64,000 bases of DNA from WHTI01 sp963756365 (GTDB lineage: Bacteria > Actinomycetota > CADDZG01 > WHSQ01): NCBI GenBank assembly GCA_963756365.1, contig CAVWNF010000003.1:1240001-1304000 (forward strand), given 5' to 3'. Below are positions 45,889 to 53,535 of this stretch, one piece after another. A program made the position numbers and the translations under genes. Within the stretch, counting starts at the first letter, position 1. Each line of letters starts with the position of its first letter. The notes under the pieces were generated by a model that ran no database searches, was not told the DNA's origin, and saw nothing but the letters and a program-made list of their open reading frames with translations.

Positions 45889-47055
45889 TCAGAAGAACCA
45901 GGCGCCACGTGTGAACACCACCGTGCCGAGAGCCGCAAGGAGCGTCGTGACCACCAGGACGTACTCGTGGCGGCGATCGTCCGCGAGGGTCCACGAGGCC
46001 ATCAGGAGATAGATCGGGAACAGCGACAGGAGCATCCGTGGGATCGAGAAGTACCAGGTGCTCGTCATCAACGCCCCCATGGTGGCTCCGATGTATGCGG
46101 CATAGCCCCACTCGCGGCGCATCAGCGTCCAGACGAGGAAGCCGATGCCGATAGCCGCGGCTAGCAGCTCCATGCGCCACGAGAAGATCCAATTGGTCGG
46201 AGCCTCGGCGTTGAACGCGAGCCGCCAGGTCTCGGTGAAGGAGGTCAGAGGCCCGGTGAGCTCGCGGTACCACCCGTCGCGCTGGTCGGTGAAGAAGTAG
46301 AACGGTGTGCCCTTCACGTTCCACAGATAGGCCGCGTACGCCAGGACAGGTAGGGCCGCCCCTCCTATACCGGCTGCGGCACGGGCGATGCGGCGCATCG
46401 TGAAGTCACTCTGTCTGACGAACTCGAACAAGAGACCGAACAACAGGAACAGGCCCGCAGCGCGGGCTCCAACCGCAACCGCACCGGGGACCGCCACCCA
46501 CAACCATCGGCCCGAGCGCGCGTAGTAGAACGCCGCGATCGCTCCGGCGAGGAACAGAGCTTCGCTATAAGGGGCGACGAGGAACACCGCCGTCGGGAAC
46601 AGCAACATGTAGAGGAGGGCCCTGCGACCGCTCCCCTCCCCCATCTCATCCTCGGCCAGTTGATATAGGAACGCCCCCGCCACGATCGACGCGATGGTCG
46701 AGATGAGCATCCCAGCGACGACATACGAGAAGCCGATCGCGTGGAGAGACTTGAGCAGAAGCGGCAGCAGTGGGAAGAACGCGGTCGCGTGCGGATCGGT
46801 GTTCGGATCCGTGTACCCGAACTCCGCGACCCGGGCGAACAAGGGCCCGTCCCACCTATCGAACAAGGCGAAGATGCCCTGATCGGATACCCCTTGGGTA
46901 TTCGCCATCAGCCACGCGGCGGCCACGGCGATCGCAACGAGAACCAATCGCGTCCCCAGGACGACCTTCGTCGCGGTCAGGAACGCCTCCTTCGAGGGGT
47001 GACGCAGACCCACGTGTTGCTCCGGTGTGTGGAGTGCCCGTTCGGCGACGTCCAC
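45889..47055 (-). CDS. PIG-V-like membrane mannosyltransferase
   Basis: The 388-residue polytopic protein resembles bacterial homologues of the GPI mannosyltransferase PIG-V. The conserved first loop DRWDGPLFARVAEFGYTDPN precedes ATAFFPLLPLLLKSL, with about nine further helices (for example LLYMLLFPTAVFLVAPYSEA, ELLAAAIGIGFLVWTLM). Such enzymes use polyprenyl-phosphate mannose on the outer face of the membrane, so the Ppm enzyme encoded nearby could supply the donor. The GTG start lies two bases after the gcvPB stop. Confidence 0.85.
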   Translation of the reverse strand: MDVAERALHTPEQHVGLRHPSKEAFLTATKVVLGTRLVLVAIAVAAAWLMANTQGVSDQGIFALFDRWDGPLFARVAEFGYTDPNTDPHATAFFPLLPLLLKSLHAIGFSYVVAGMLISTIASIVAGAFLYQLAEDEMGEGSGRRALLYMLLFPTAVFLVAPYSEALFLAGAIAAFYYARSGRWLWVAVPGAVAVGARAAGLFLLFGLLFEFVRQSDFTMRRIARAAAGIGGAALPVLAYAAYLWNVKGTPFYFFTDQRDGWYRELTGPLTSFTETWRLAFNAEAPTNWIFSWRMELLAAAIGIGFLVWTLMRREWGYAAYIGATMGALMTSTWYFSIPRMLLSLFPIYLLMASWTLADDRRHEYVLVVTTLLAALGTVVFTRGAWFF

Positions 47056-47057
47056 GT

Positions 47058-48557
47058 CTACTCGGGGGTCCAGCGAACCTTCAGGTGCCGTGCGGCCCTG
47101 GCCTCATCCGGGCGTCTGACGGGAGTCGTCACCGGGGCTTCGCGGAGCAGTTCCGGAGAACTCTCGGCCTCAGCCGCGATCTGGTTGAGCGCCGCGGCGA
47201 GCCCATCGATCGTCTCCTTGGATTCGGTCTCGGTCGGCTCGACCATGAGCGCCTCGTCCACGACCAGCGGGAAGTACACGGTCGGAGGGTGATAGCCGAG
47301 GTCGATGAGCCGCTTCGCGACATCCATACCCTTGACCCCGAACTTCTTGAGAGGTTTCGCGGTCGCGACGAACTCATGCATGCACGTGCCTGGGTATCTC
47401 GTCGGGAACGAATCCCCCACCAGCACCCTTAGGTAGTTGGCGTTGAGAACCGCGCGCTCGGCGACCTTCTTGAGACCCTCGGGCCCGAGCGACCGCAGGT
47501 ACGTGTACGCGCGGACGTTGATCCCGAAGTTCCCGAAGAACGAGTGGATGCGACCGATCGAGTCGGGACGGTCGTGATCCCAGAACCACCGCTCGGCCCC
47601 CTCGTCGAAACTCAACACCGGCTTCGGGAGGAAACCCTCGAGACGCTCGGACACAGCGAGGGGGCCGGAGCCCGGTCCTCCCCCACCGTGAGGTGTGGCG
47701 AACGTCTTATGCAGGTTCAGGTGAACGATGTCGAACCCCATGTCTCCAGGTCGGACCAACCCGACGATCGAGTTGAAGTTGGCACCGTCGTAATAGAGGA
47801 GACCGCCCACCTTGTGGACCATGCGGCCGATCTCTTGGATATCGCGCTCGAACAGTCCCAGGGTGTTCGGGTTGGTAAGCATGATCCCGGCGACATCATC
47901 GTCGAGAGCCTTCTCGAGCGCCTCGAGATCCACCAACCCGCGATCGTCAGAGGGCACCTCTTCGGCCTTCCACCCGGCCAGCGACACACTCGCCGGGTTG
48001 GTGCCGTGCGCGGAGTCCGGGATTATCACGCGCCTCCGCTCGCTGTTGTTCTTCGCGTGGAAGGCGCGCATGATCAGTAGCCCGGTGAGCTCGCCCTGAG
48101 CTCCTGCTGCCGGTTGAAGTGTGAGGCGGTGCATCCCGGTTGCGTTGCACAACGCCTTCTCAAGGGTGGCGAGAAGTTCGAGGGCACCCTGGGCGAGATC
48201 GTCGTCCGCCATCGGGTGCAGGCGCGCGAAGCCCGGCATCGCGGCGGCATCCTCGGCGACCTTCGGGTTGTACTTCATCGTGCATGAGCCCAGTGGATAG
48301 GCACCGACATCGATAGCCCAGTTCCGCTGCGACAACCTCGTGTAATGACGGACGAGGTCCAGTTCCGAGACCTCGGGCAGGCGCGGCGGCTCACCCCGGC
48401 GATGCTCGGCGGGGATCAGCTCGTCGAGTTCCGGAGCGTCTACATCGACCTCCGGAAGCGACCACGCCCGACGCCCGGACCGGGACCTCTCGAAGATCAG
48501 CGGGAAAGTTTCGCCCTCGACGACGCGCGTTCCGGCGGAGCGTTCCAACGTGCTCAC
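47058..48557 (-). CDS. gcvPB: glycine dehydrogenase (decarboxylating) subunit 2
   Basis: GcvPB is the pyridoxal-phosphate-binding half of the glycine cleavage P-protein. The 499-residue protein has LPEVSELDLVRHYTRLSQRN, YPLGSCTMKYNPK, DSAHGTNPASV and the cofactor lysine in VHLNLHKTFATPHGGGGPGS. The C-terminal part includes HEFVATAKPLKKFGVKGMDV. GTG 48557 overlaps the gcvPA stop by four bases. With gcvPA, gcvT and gcvH in this region, the organism has a two-subunit P-protein, unlike the fused enzyme of mycobacteria. Confidence 0.95.
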   Translation of the reverse strand: MSTLERSAGTRVVEGETFPLIFERSRSGRRAWSLPEVDVDAPELDELIPAEHRRGEPPRLPEVSELDLVRHYTRLSQRNWAIDVGAYPLGSCTMKYNPKVAEDAAAMPGFARLHPMADDDLAQGALELLATLEKALCNATGMHRLTLQPAAGAQGELTGLLIMRAFHAKNNSERRRVIIPDSAHGTNPASVSLAGWKAEEVPSDDRGLVDLEALEKALDDDVAGIMLTNPNTLGLFERDIQEIGRMVHKVGGLLYYDGANFNSIVGLVRPGDMGFDIVHLNLHKTFATPHGGGGPGSGPLAVSERLEGFLPKPVLSFDEGAERWFWDHDRPDSIGRIHSFFGNFGINVRAYTYLRSLGPEGLKKVAERAVLNANYLRVLVGDSFPTRYPGTCMHEFVATAKPLKKFGVKGMDVAKRLIDLGYHPPTVYFPLVVDEALMVEPTETESKETIDGLAAALNQIAAEAESSPELLREAPVTTPVRRPDEARAARHLKVRWTPE

Positions 48558-49408
48558 CGGCTCGCCATCTCCTTCTCGATCGCTTCGGCGAGTGCCCTGA
48601 TGTCATCCTCCGTGCGCTTCTCGGTCACGGCGATAAGGAGGTGGTTGCCCAGCCCGTCGTAGAACCTTCCTAGATCCGGGCCGACCAAGAGGCCCTGCTT
48701 CGCCAGCGAGGACGCCAGTTCAGCCGCCGGTATCGGCGTTTCGAGAACGAGCTCCTTGAACCGGGGGCCATCGAACGCGATCTTGCATCCCGGGATGTCG
48801 CCGAGGAGTTGAGCGGCGAAGGCGGTCCGGCGGGCACATATCTCCCCCATACGCCGAAGTCCGACCGGCCCGAGCCACGCGAGATGGATCGTCGCGGCGA
48901 TCGCCATCAACGTTTGATTCGTGCACACGTTCGAGGTCGCCTTCGAGCGCCGGATGTGTTGCTCGCGCGCTTGCAGCGTTAGCACGTACGCGCGGTCCCC
49001 GGCGGCATCGAGGGTCTCGCCCGCGATACGGCCGGGCACCTGCCGAACGAGATCCAGTTTCGTCGCGAACAGACCAACGTAGGGGCCGCCGTAGACCGTC
49101 GGATTGCCGAGGGACGCACCCTCGCCCACCGCGACGTCTGCGCCCTGATCACCAGGCGCGGCGATGATCCCCATCGCAGTGGGATCAGTGACCGCGATGC
49201 ATAGACCACCGGCATCGTGGATCGTGTCGGCGGCGGTAGTTACGCTCTCGAGTCGGCCGAAGAAGTTAGGTGACTGGACAACGACACACGCGGCATCGGT
49301 CGCATCCACCGCGCTCCAGTCGACGACGCCGTCCTCGCCGAACGGCACTACCTCGATGTCGAGGCCGAGGCCGGTCGTGTAGGTCCTGAGCACCTCGACG
49401 TAATGCGG
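48554..49408 (-). CDS. gcvPA: glycine dehydrogenase subunit 1, C-terminal part (split gene)
   Basis: This frame continues the P-protein subunit 1: VLRTYTTGLGLDIEVVPFGE, ACVVVQSPNFFGRLESV, GEGASLGNPTVYGGPYVGLF and REQHIRRSKATSNVCTNQTL, ending EAIEKEMASR. The first internal start would be GTG 49393, but similarity extends back to HPHYVEV at about 49412-49391. A single extra G within GGG at 49407-49409 (extra C on the coding strand) separates it from the N-terminal part. Confidence 0.9.
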   Translation of the reverse strand, partial: PHYVEVLRTYTTGLGLDIEVVPFGEDGVVDWSAVDATDAACVVVQSPNFFGRLESVTTAADTIHDAGGLCIAVTDPTAMGIIAAPGDQGADVAVGEGASLGNPTVYGGPYVGLFATKLDLVRQVPGRIAGETLDAAGDRAYVLTLQAREQHIRRSKATSNVCTNQTLMAIAATIHLAWLGPVGLRRMGEICARRTAFAAQLLGDIPGCKIAFDGPRFKELVLETPIPAAELASSLAKQGLLVGPDLGRFYDGLGNHLLIAVTEKRTEDDIRALAEAIEKEMASR

Positions 49409-49409
49409 G

Positions 49410-49895
49410 ATGAACGGTCGCTCCGACGAGCGCCTTGTCTCGTCCGGTCGCGCGCACCGTCAGGTTGACGGCCTCGGTAAGCGCATTAGCGCCGTCATAG
49501 AGGGATGCGTTGGCGACCTCCATCCCGTAGATCTCACACACGGAGGTCTGGAACTCGTACACGGCTTGGAGAACGCCTTGGGACAACTCGGGCTGGTACG
49601 GGGTGTAGGAGGTCGCGAACTCCGCCCTCGACGCGAGCGCCTTCACCGCCGAGGGGAGGTGATGGTCGTACGCCCCTCCGCCCGCGAAACACGTCAGCCC
49701 CGCGCCGGTGTTCTTCGCCGAGAGGCGGGCCAGATGGTCAAGCAGCTCCGGTTCCGACAGCGATCCGGGGACATCTAGGGGGCCGTCGAGGAGGACGTCG
49801 GCCGGGATCGGCTCGAACAGATCGGCGATCTCCGACATGCCTATCGCCTCGAGCATCGCGCGGTCATCGGCATCGGTATGCGGGAGGAAATCCAC
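49410..49895 (-). CDS. gcvPA: glycine dehydrogenase subunit 1, N-terminal part (split gene)
   Basis: The segment begins MDFLPHTDADDRAMLEAIGM and contains the conserved CFAGGGAYDHHLPSAVKALA, FATSYTPYQPELSQGVLQAV and ASLYDGANALTEAVNL. After ALVGATVH the reading frame becomes arginine-rich and nonsensical. Removing one base from the CCC run restores HPHYVEVLRTY and a 446-residue protein of normal length. The GTG start lies six bases after TAAGGT. The gene as written would not give an active subunit. Confidence 0.9.
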
Positions 49896-49901
49896 CAGCG
49901 A

Positions 49902-49907
49902 ACCTTA
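49902..49907 (-). promoter_or_regulatory. -10 element TAAGGT of gcvPA-gcvPB
   Basis: On the minus strand TAAGGT is followed by six bases and the GTG at 49895. Confidence 0.55.
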
Positions 49908-49962
49908 CCCGTTCGGGAATCCTGCTCCAACGATTCGCAGCCTCGTGAGGGATGATGAACGC

Positions 49963-50142
49963 ATGATCCCCTCGGTGACCGAGAAGGTGCTGATGCTGGT
50001 CGCGGTGCTGGGCTTCGTGGTCCTCGCCGCGGCTCTCAGGTCGCCGGTCCCCCTCGTCGGAGCGATGCTCGTCTCGGTCGTCGTGCCCCTGGCGATCGAG
50101 CTCCGTAAGAAGAGGCGCCGGAGCACCGACCTCAACCGATGA
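49963..50142 (+). CDS. small two-helix membrane protein
   Basis: The 59-residue frame encodes two likely membrane helices (VLMLVAVLGFVVLAAALRSP and PLVGAMLVSVVVPLAIEL) and a basic tail KKRRRS. It is divergent from gcvPA and overlaps the end of gcvT by 11 bases in convergent orientation. I recognise no family. Hydrophobic composition and use of the one strand left free between two gcv genes support a real gene, but no promoter is clear. Confidence 0.45.
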   Translation: MIPSVTEKVLMLVAVLGFVVLAAALRSPVPLVGAMLVSVVVPLAIELRKKRRRSTDLNR

Positions 50143-51199
50143 ATGGGGGCTTCGCGACCTCGCCGGAGATGCGCCTGCCTCGGGCTTCGATCTCGACCTT
50201 GTCCCCCACCTCGGGAAGGGCCGCTACCGCTCCGAACGCGAGTGCGATCCCGGTACCGAGCGTTGGCGAGAAGTTGCCCGAGCAGACCTCGCCGATCGAC
50301 TCGTCGTCCTTGAACACCTGATAGCCCTGGCGAGGCACGCCTTTGTCGGTGCACCTAACCCCGAACAGCTTTCGCACGGGGCCGTTCTCCTTGACCTTAA
50401 GCAGCGCATCGCGTCCACGGAATGGCGAGTCCCAGGCGATCGCCCACCCGAGACTGGCCTCTAGTGGGTTGATGTCGAGGCCAAGTTCGTGGCCGTAGAG
50501 GGCGTAGCCCATCTCGAGTCGCAACGTGTCGCGGGCGCCGAGGCCGACCGGCGCAGCGCCGGCATCGAGGAGGGCTCGGAACGCTTGCTCTGAGGTCGCC
50601 GACGGCGCGTAGATCTCGAAGCCGCGCTCGCCGGTGTAGCCGGTGCGGGCGACGATGCCCTCGCCGCCGAAGACATCGAGCACCTGCCATGAATGGAGCT
50701 TGAGATCGGTCGCTCCGGTGCCGGGGAAGACCTTCTCGAAGACGTCGTAGGAATCGGGGCCTTGGAGGGCGAGGATCGCGTACCTATCCCACTCGTCGGT
50801 GGCCTCGTAGCCTTGATCTGCGATCGCTTGAGCGACGGCCGCTACGTTGGATGCGTTGGGCACCGCCAGCCACTCCTCGGGCGCGATCCGGTACACGAAG
50901 ATGTCGTCGATCGTGCCGCCGTCCTCGGTCAGGACGAGCGCGTACTTAGCCCGGCCGACCTCAAGGGCCTCGATGTCCGCGGTGACCGCCATCTGGAGCG
51001 AGGCGCCGCCCGATGCGCCGGTGATCCGGAGCTTGCCCAGGTGCGAGACATCGAACAATCCGCACGAGTTCCGGACCGCATTGTGCTCGGCGACGATGCC
51101 GGAGTACTGGAGCGGCATGTCCCAGCCGCCGAACTCGGTGAGCTTCGCCCCGAGCGTCTTATGGGCGTCGAGCAGTGGGGTCTCCCTGTGGGCGGCCAT
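50132..51199 (-). CDS. gcvT: aminomethyltransferase, glycine cleavage T-protein
   Basis: GcvT transfers the aminomethyl carbon from lipoylated GcvH to tetrahydrofolate. The 355-residue protein begins RETPLLDAHKTLGAKLTEFG with WDMPLQYSGIVAEHNAVRNS and GLFDVSHLGKLRITG. The folate-binding region includes ARTGYTGERGFEIYA, LGARDTLRLEMGYALYGHEL, and SPTLGTGIALAF near the end. ATG 51199 lies four bases after the stop of the nuclease-like gene, so they are probably co-transcribed. Confidence 0.95.
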   Translation of the reverse strand: MAAHRETPLLDAHKTLGAKLTEFGGWDMPLQYSGIVAEHNAVRNSCGLFDVSHLGKLRITGASGGASLQMAVTADIEALEVGRAKYALVLTEDGGTIDDIFVYRIAPEEWLAVPNASNVAAVAQAIADQGYEATDEWDRYAILALQGPDSYDVFEKVFPGTGATDLKLHSWQVLDVFGGEGIVARTGYTGERGFEIYAPSATSEQAFRALLDAGAAPVGLGARDTLRLEMGYALYGHELGLDINPLEASLGWAIAWDSPFRGRDALLKVKENGPVRKLFGVRCTDKGVPRQGYQVFKDDESIGEVCSGNFSPTLGTGIALAFGAVAALPEVGDKVEIEARGRRISGEVAKPPFIG

Positions 51200-51203
51200 A
51201 TCG

Positions 51204-51653
51204 CTAGCCCGCGAGGCCGAACAGCGACGCGGTATCGGAGGAAGCGCTCGTCGCCGAGGCATCTTCGACCACCAGGGGGCCCTGAGAGGGCTCCTCGAGC
51301 CCGTACTTGACGAGGAGGTTCAGGTAATCCTTCTGGTAGAGGATCTTGCACTTGACGTCTGGGTACAGCTCCATCAGGCGGCGCGCCTTGCGGTTCTTCT
51401 TGGTCACCAGCTTCTGATTGAGCGTTGTGATCTCGATATAGAGGTCGAAGCTGGGCAGGTAGAAATCAGGACTGAAGCGCTGCGTCGCGGTGCCGTTGCG
51501 GTCCCAGGCGATGTCGAACGTGCTGGGCTCGTAATCCCACTCGATCTGATAGAAGTCGAGGAGTTTGGCGAACTGACGCTCGCTGTTATGGGCGAAATTG
51601 ACCGTCTCGTGGGGAAGCTGGTCGTGTGAGTGCTTCCGTGCTCCCTGCGAGAT
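51204..51653 (-). CDS. PD-(D/E)XK-like small nuclease-fold protein without a standard start codon
   Basis: The open frame encodes VNFAHNSERQFAKLLDFYQI, EWDYEPSTFDIAWDRNG, FSPDFYLPSFDLYIEITTLN, VTKKNRKARRLMELYPDVKC and KILYQKDYLNLLVKYG. The order (acidic residue, PDFYLP, then E-x-T before a basic helix) is that of small restriction-endonuclease-fold proteins found in actinobacteria. No ATG, GTG or TTG lies between the in-frame merR stop and this domain. The perfect ribosome binding site AAGGAGG is followed six bases later by ATC 51653, which I take as start; a G-to-C change or sequence error in an original ATG is as likely. The shorter frame from GTG 51407 would lack the domain. Confidence 0.6.
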   Translation of the reverse strand: MSQGARKHSHDQLPHETVNFAHNSERQFAKLLDFYQIEWDYEPSTFDIAWDRNGTATQRFSPDFYLPSFDLYIEITTLNQKLVTKKNRKARRLMELYPDVKCKILYQKDYLNLLVKYGLEEPSQGPLVVEDASATSASSDTASLFGLAG

Positions 51654-51668
51654 GTCAGCCCTCCTTGG

Positions 51669-52154
51669 CTACTCCCCCGTCAACGCCTCTGCAGCGTCGT
51701 TCTCGGACGCAACGTACCCCACTTCGCCTTCTTTAGGCCGGAGTTCACGAAGCGTTCCAGCGAGCTGCGTCTTGACCTGATCGACCGCCACGATCGCCCC
51801 CAGGACGCCCTGGCCGTTGCGCAGAAGGTCGAGGACCTCGGCGTCAGAGGTGCATGCGTACACGCCCGCTCCGTCGGTCACGATGGTCGCCTTGGACCAG
51901 TCTGAGTCGAGTTCGTTCCGCACGTAATCGATCGCCTGGCGCACCTTCTGGAGGCTCGCCCCGGCGTCGGTGAGCTGCTTGATCACCTTGAGCTGGAGGA
52001 GGTCGTTGAACGAGTACAGCCTCTGGTCCCCCGAGCCGCTCGCCTCGTGGATCGACGGCGACACCAGCCCCGTGCGGGTCCAATAATCAAGCTGTCGGTA
52101 GGTGATATCAACGATCTTGCAGGTCTGAGGACCCCGGTACCCTGCCTCTTCCAT
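51669..52154 (-). CDS. MerR family transcriptional regulator
   Basis: The 161-residue regulator has an N-terminal MerR helix-turn-helix (KIVDITYRQLDYWTRTGLVS, DQRLYSFNDLLQLKVIKQL), a dimerisation helix (SLQKVRQAIDYVRNELDS) and a short C-terminal domain with a TDGAGVYACTSD segment but no metal-binding cysteine pair. The position next to DUF151 and near gcv genes matches a conserved mycobacterial MerR regulator. Its leader contains two 76-base repeats and an 18-base dyad, so autoregulation is plausible. The ribosome binding site AAAAGGGGA lies inside the nearest repeat copy. Confidence 0.88.
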   Translation of the reverse strand: MEEAGYRGPQTCKIVDITYRQLDYWTRTGLVSPSIHEASGSGDQRLYSFNDLLQLKVIKQLTDAGASLQKVRQAIDYVRNELDSDWSKATIVTDGAGVYACTSDAEVLDLLRNGQGVLGAIVAVDQVKTQLAGTLRELRPKEGEVGYVASENDAAEALTGE

Positions 52155-52162
52155 CGCTTCGC

Positions 52163-52315
52163 TCCCCTTTTGTTCTGCGGATCGTCGAGACGATCCGCTT
52201 CTTCTTCCCGGTCCGGGACCCGTCGAAGCGTCCCCGGCAATCCCCTTTTGTTCTGCGGATCGTCGAGACGATCCGCTTCTTCTTCCGGTCCGGGACCCGT
52301 CGAGGCGTCCCCGGC
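52163..52315 (-). repeat. two tandem 75/76-base repeats with strong hairpins in the merR leader
   Basis: Copies at 52163-52238 and 52241-52315 differ at only two positions. Each has a 22-base palindrome (arms GCGGATCGTC, at 52177-52198 and 52255-52276) and a second hairpin (CCGGGAC paired with GTCCCCGG). The palindrome recurs intact at 55917-55938. Confidence 0.85.
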
Positions 52316-52328
52316 GTGAGTTATCAAC

Positions 52329-52346
52329 AGTTACGTGGGTGTAACT
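52329..52346. promoter_or_regulatory. 18-base dyad, possible MerR operator
   Basis: AGTTACGTGGGTGTAACT has perfect six-base arms around a six-base centre. TACGTGGGTG also occurs twice as a direct repeat (52332-52341 and 52346-52355). It lies upstream of merR in the region where its promoter should be; TTGACA occurs on the minus strand further upstream (near 52380). Confidence 0.4.
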
Positions 52347-52425
52347 ACGTGGGTGAGATAGCGTGACAGACCACGCGCGGGTGTCAATGAATGGTTCAGG
52401 GAATGGTTGAGGGCTTACCTCTACC

Positions 52426-52899
52426 TCAGCTTTCGAAATCTTCGGGGGTCACCTGGTCCAGGAACTCCCGGAACTTCTCCACTTCGGTCTCTTCGTCGTC
52501 TTTGAGCTCGATGCCAGCAGCGTCGAGGACCTCGTCGGCGACGTAGATGGGGACGTCGGCCCTGACCGAGAGAGCGATGGCATCCGAAGGGCGGGACGAG
52601 ATCTCCTTCACATCCCCTCCACTCTGGAGGCGGATCAACGCGAAGAAGGTCTGTTCCTGGAGGTCGTTGATGAGGATGCGCTCGAGTTCGATACCCGTCT
52701 CGGTGATGATGTTCCTGAGAAGGTCGTGGGTCATCGGACGTGGGGTCTCGATGCCCTGGAGGGCGAACGCGATCGCCGTCGCCTCGACCGCACCGATCCA
52801 GATCGGGAGGTACCTGTCTCCGTCGACCTCTTTCAGGAGCACGATCGGTTGGTTGGACGGAAGTTCCACACGGACGCCTACGAGCCTGACCTCCAACAT
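52426..52899 (-). CDS. DUF151 family bifunctional nuclease-like protein
   Basis: The 157-residue protein matches DUF151: VRLVGVRVELPSNQPIVLLK, EVDGDRYLPIWIGAVEATAI, MTHDLLRNIITETGIELERI and SRPSDAIALSVRADVPIYVA. Plant and some bacterial homologues have DNase/RNase activity; in actinobacteria the gene lies beside the MerR/GarA/GcvH block, as here. The ATG lies seven bases after a TAGTTT box. A 271-base intergenic stretch with repeats separates its end from merR. Confidence 0.9.
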   Translation of the reverse strand: MLEVRLVGVRVELPSNQPIVLLKEVDGDRYLPIWIGAVEATAIAFALQGIETPRPMTHDLLRNIITETGIELERILINDLQEQTFFALIRLQSGGDVKEISSRPSDAIALSVRADVPIYVADEVLDAAGIELKDDEETEVEKFREFLDQVTPEDFES

Positions 52900-52906
52900 G
52901 CCCCGG

Positions 52907-52912
52907 AAACTA
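52907..52912 (-). promoter_or_regulatory. -10 element TAGTTT of the DUF151 gene
   Basis: On the minus strand TAGTTT is followed by seven bases and the ATG at 52899. Confidence 0.5.
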
Positions 52913-52938
52913 ACAGAATCGCTCGCTTCCGCAGCGGA

Positions 52939-53535
52939 CTATCCGGCGGCGAACAATCCCGGGACGAGCAACAGTGGGTCGTTAGCAAGGCGAGGAAGGT
53001 CCTTGACCGCGTGGAGATCGGGAGCGTTGCGGTAGCGACCTTGGAAGTCCATCCCGTAGCCCACCACGAACACATCGGGGATATCGAACCCCACGTGCTC
53101 GACGGTCACCGGCACGATCCGTCGCGCCGACTTGTCGAGGAGGGTGACGGTGCACAGGCTCTTCGGGTCGCGCTCGGTCAAGGTGCGTCGTAGGTATGTA
53201 AGCGTCAGTCCCGTATCGACGATGTCCTCGACGATGACCACGTCGCGCCCGTTGATCTCGTGCTCGAGGTCCTTGACGATCCGGACCTGGGTGGCCTCGT
53301 TAGAGGAGTACGACGAGATCGACATGAAGTCGACGGCAACGTCCATCGACATGGATCGGATCAGGTCGGCCAGGAACATCGTCGAACCCTTCAGCACCGC
53401 GACGAGGACCGGAGGCTCGTCGGTCCCGGCCAGGCGATCCTGCAGTTCCGAACCGAGTTCCCCGACTCGCTGCGCCAAGCGGGACCGATCGATGAACAAC
53501 TCGTAGGCGCCGGCCGTCGGCTCCTCGGGGTTCAC
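52939..53535 (-). CDS. hpt: hypoxanthine phosphoribosyltransferase
   Basis: The enzyme salvages hypoxanthine and guanine with PRPP. The 198-residue protein shows VLVAVLKGSTMFLADLIRSM, FMSISSYSS, the PRPP loop VVIVEDIVDTGLTLTYL and the base-binding PDVFVVGYGMDFQGRYRNAP. GTG 53535 overlaps the stop of the carboxypeptidase gene by four bases and is the likely start; the six-codon longer form is possible. Confidence 0.95.
   Translation of the reverse strand: MNPEEPTAGAYELFIDRSRLAQRVGELGSELQDRLAGTDEPPVLVAVLKGSTMFLADLIRSMSMDVAVDFMSISSYSSNEATQVRIVKDLEHEINGRDVVIVEDIVDTGLTLTYLRRTLTERDPKSLCTVTLLDKSARRIVPVTVEHVGFDIPDVFVVGYGMDFQGRYRNAPDLHAVKDLPRLANDPLLLVPGLFAAG

Noticed and set aside
52321..52329. TTATCAACA, one mismatch from a DnaA box
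   Set aside because: It is a single isolated site with no cluster, no AT-rich region and no dnaA/dnaN nearby.
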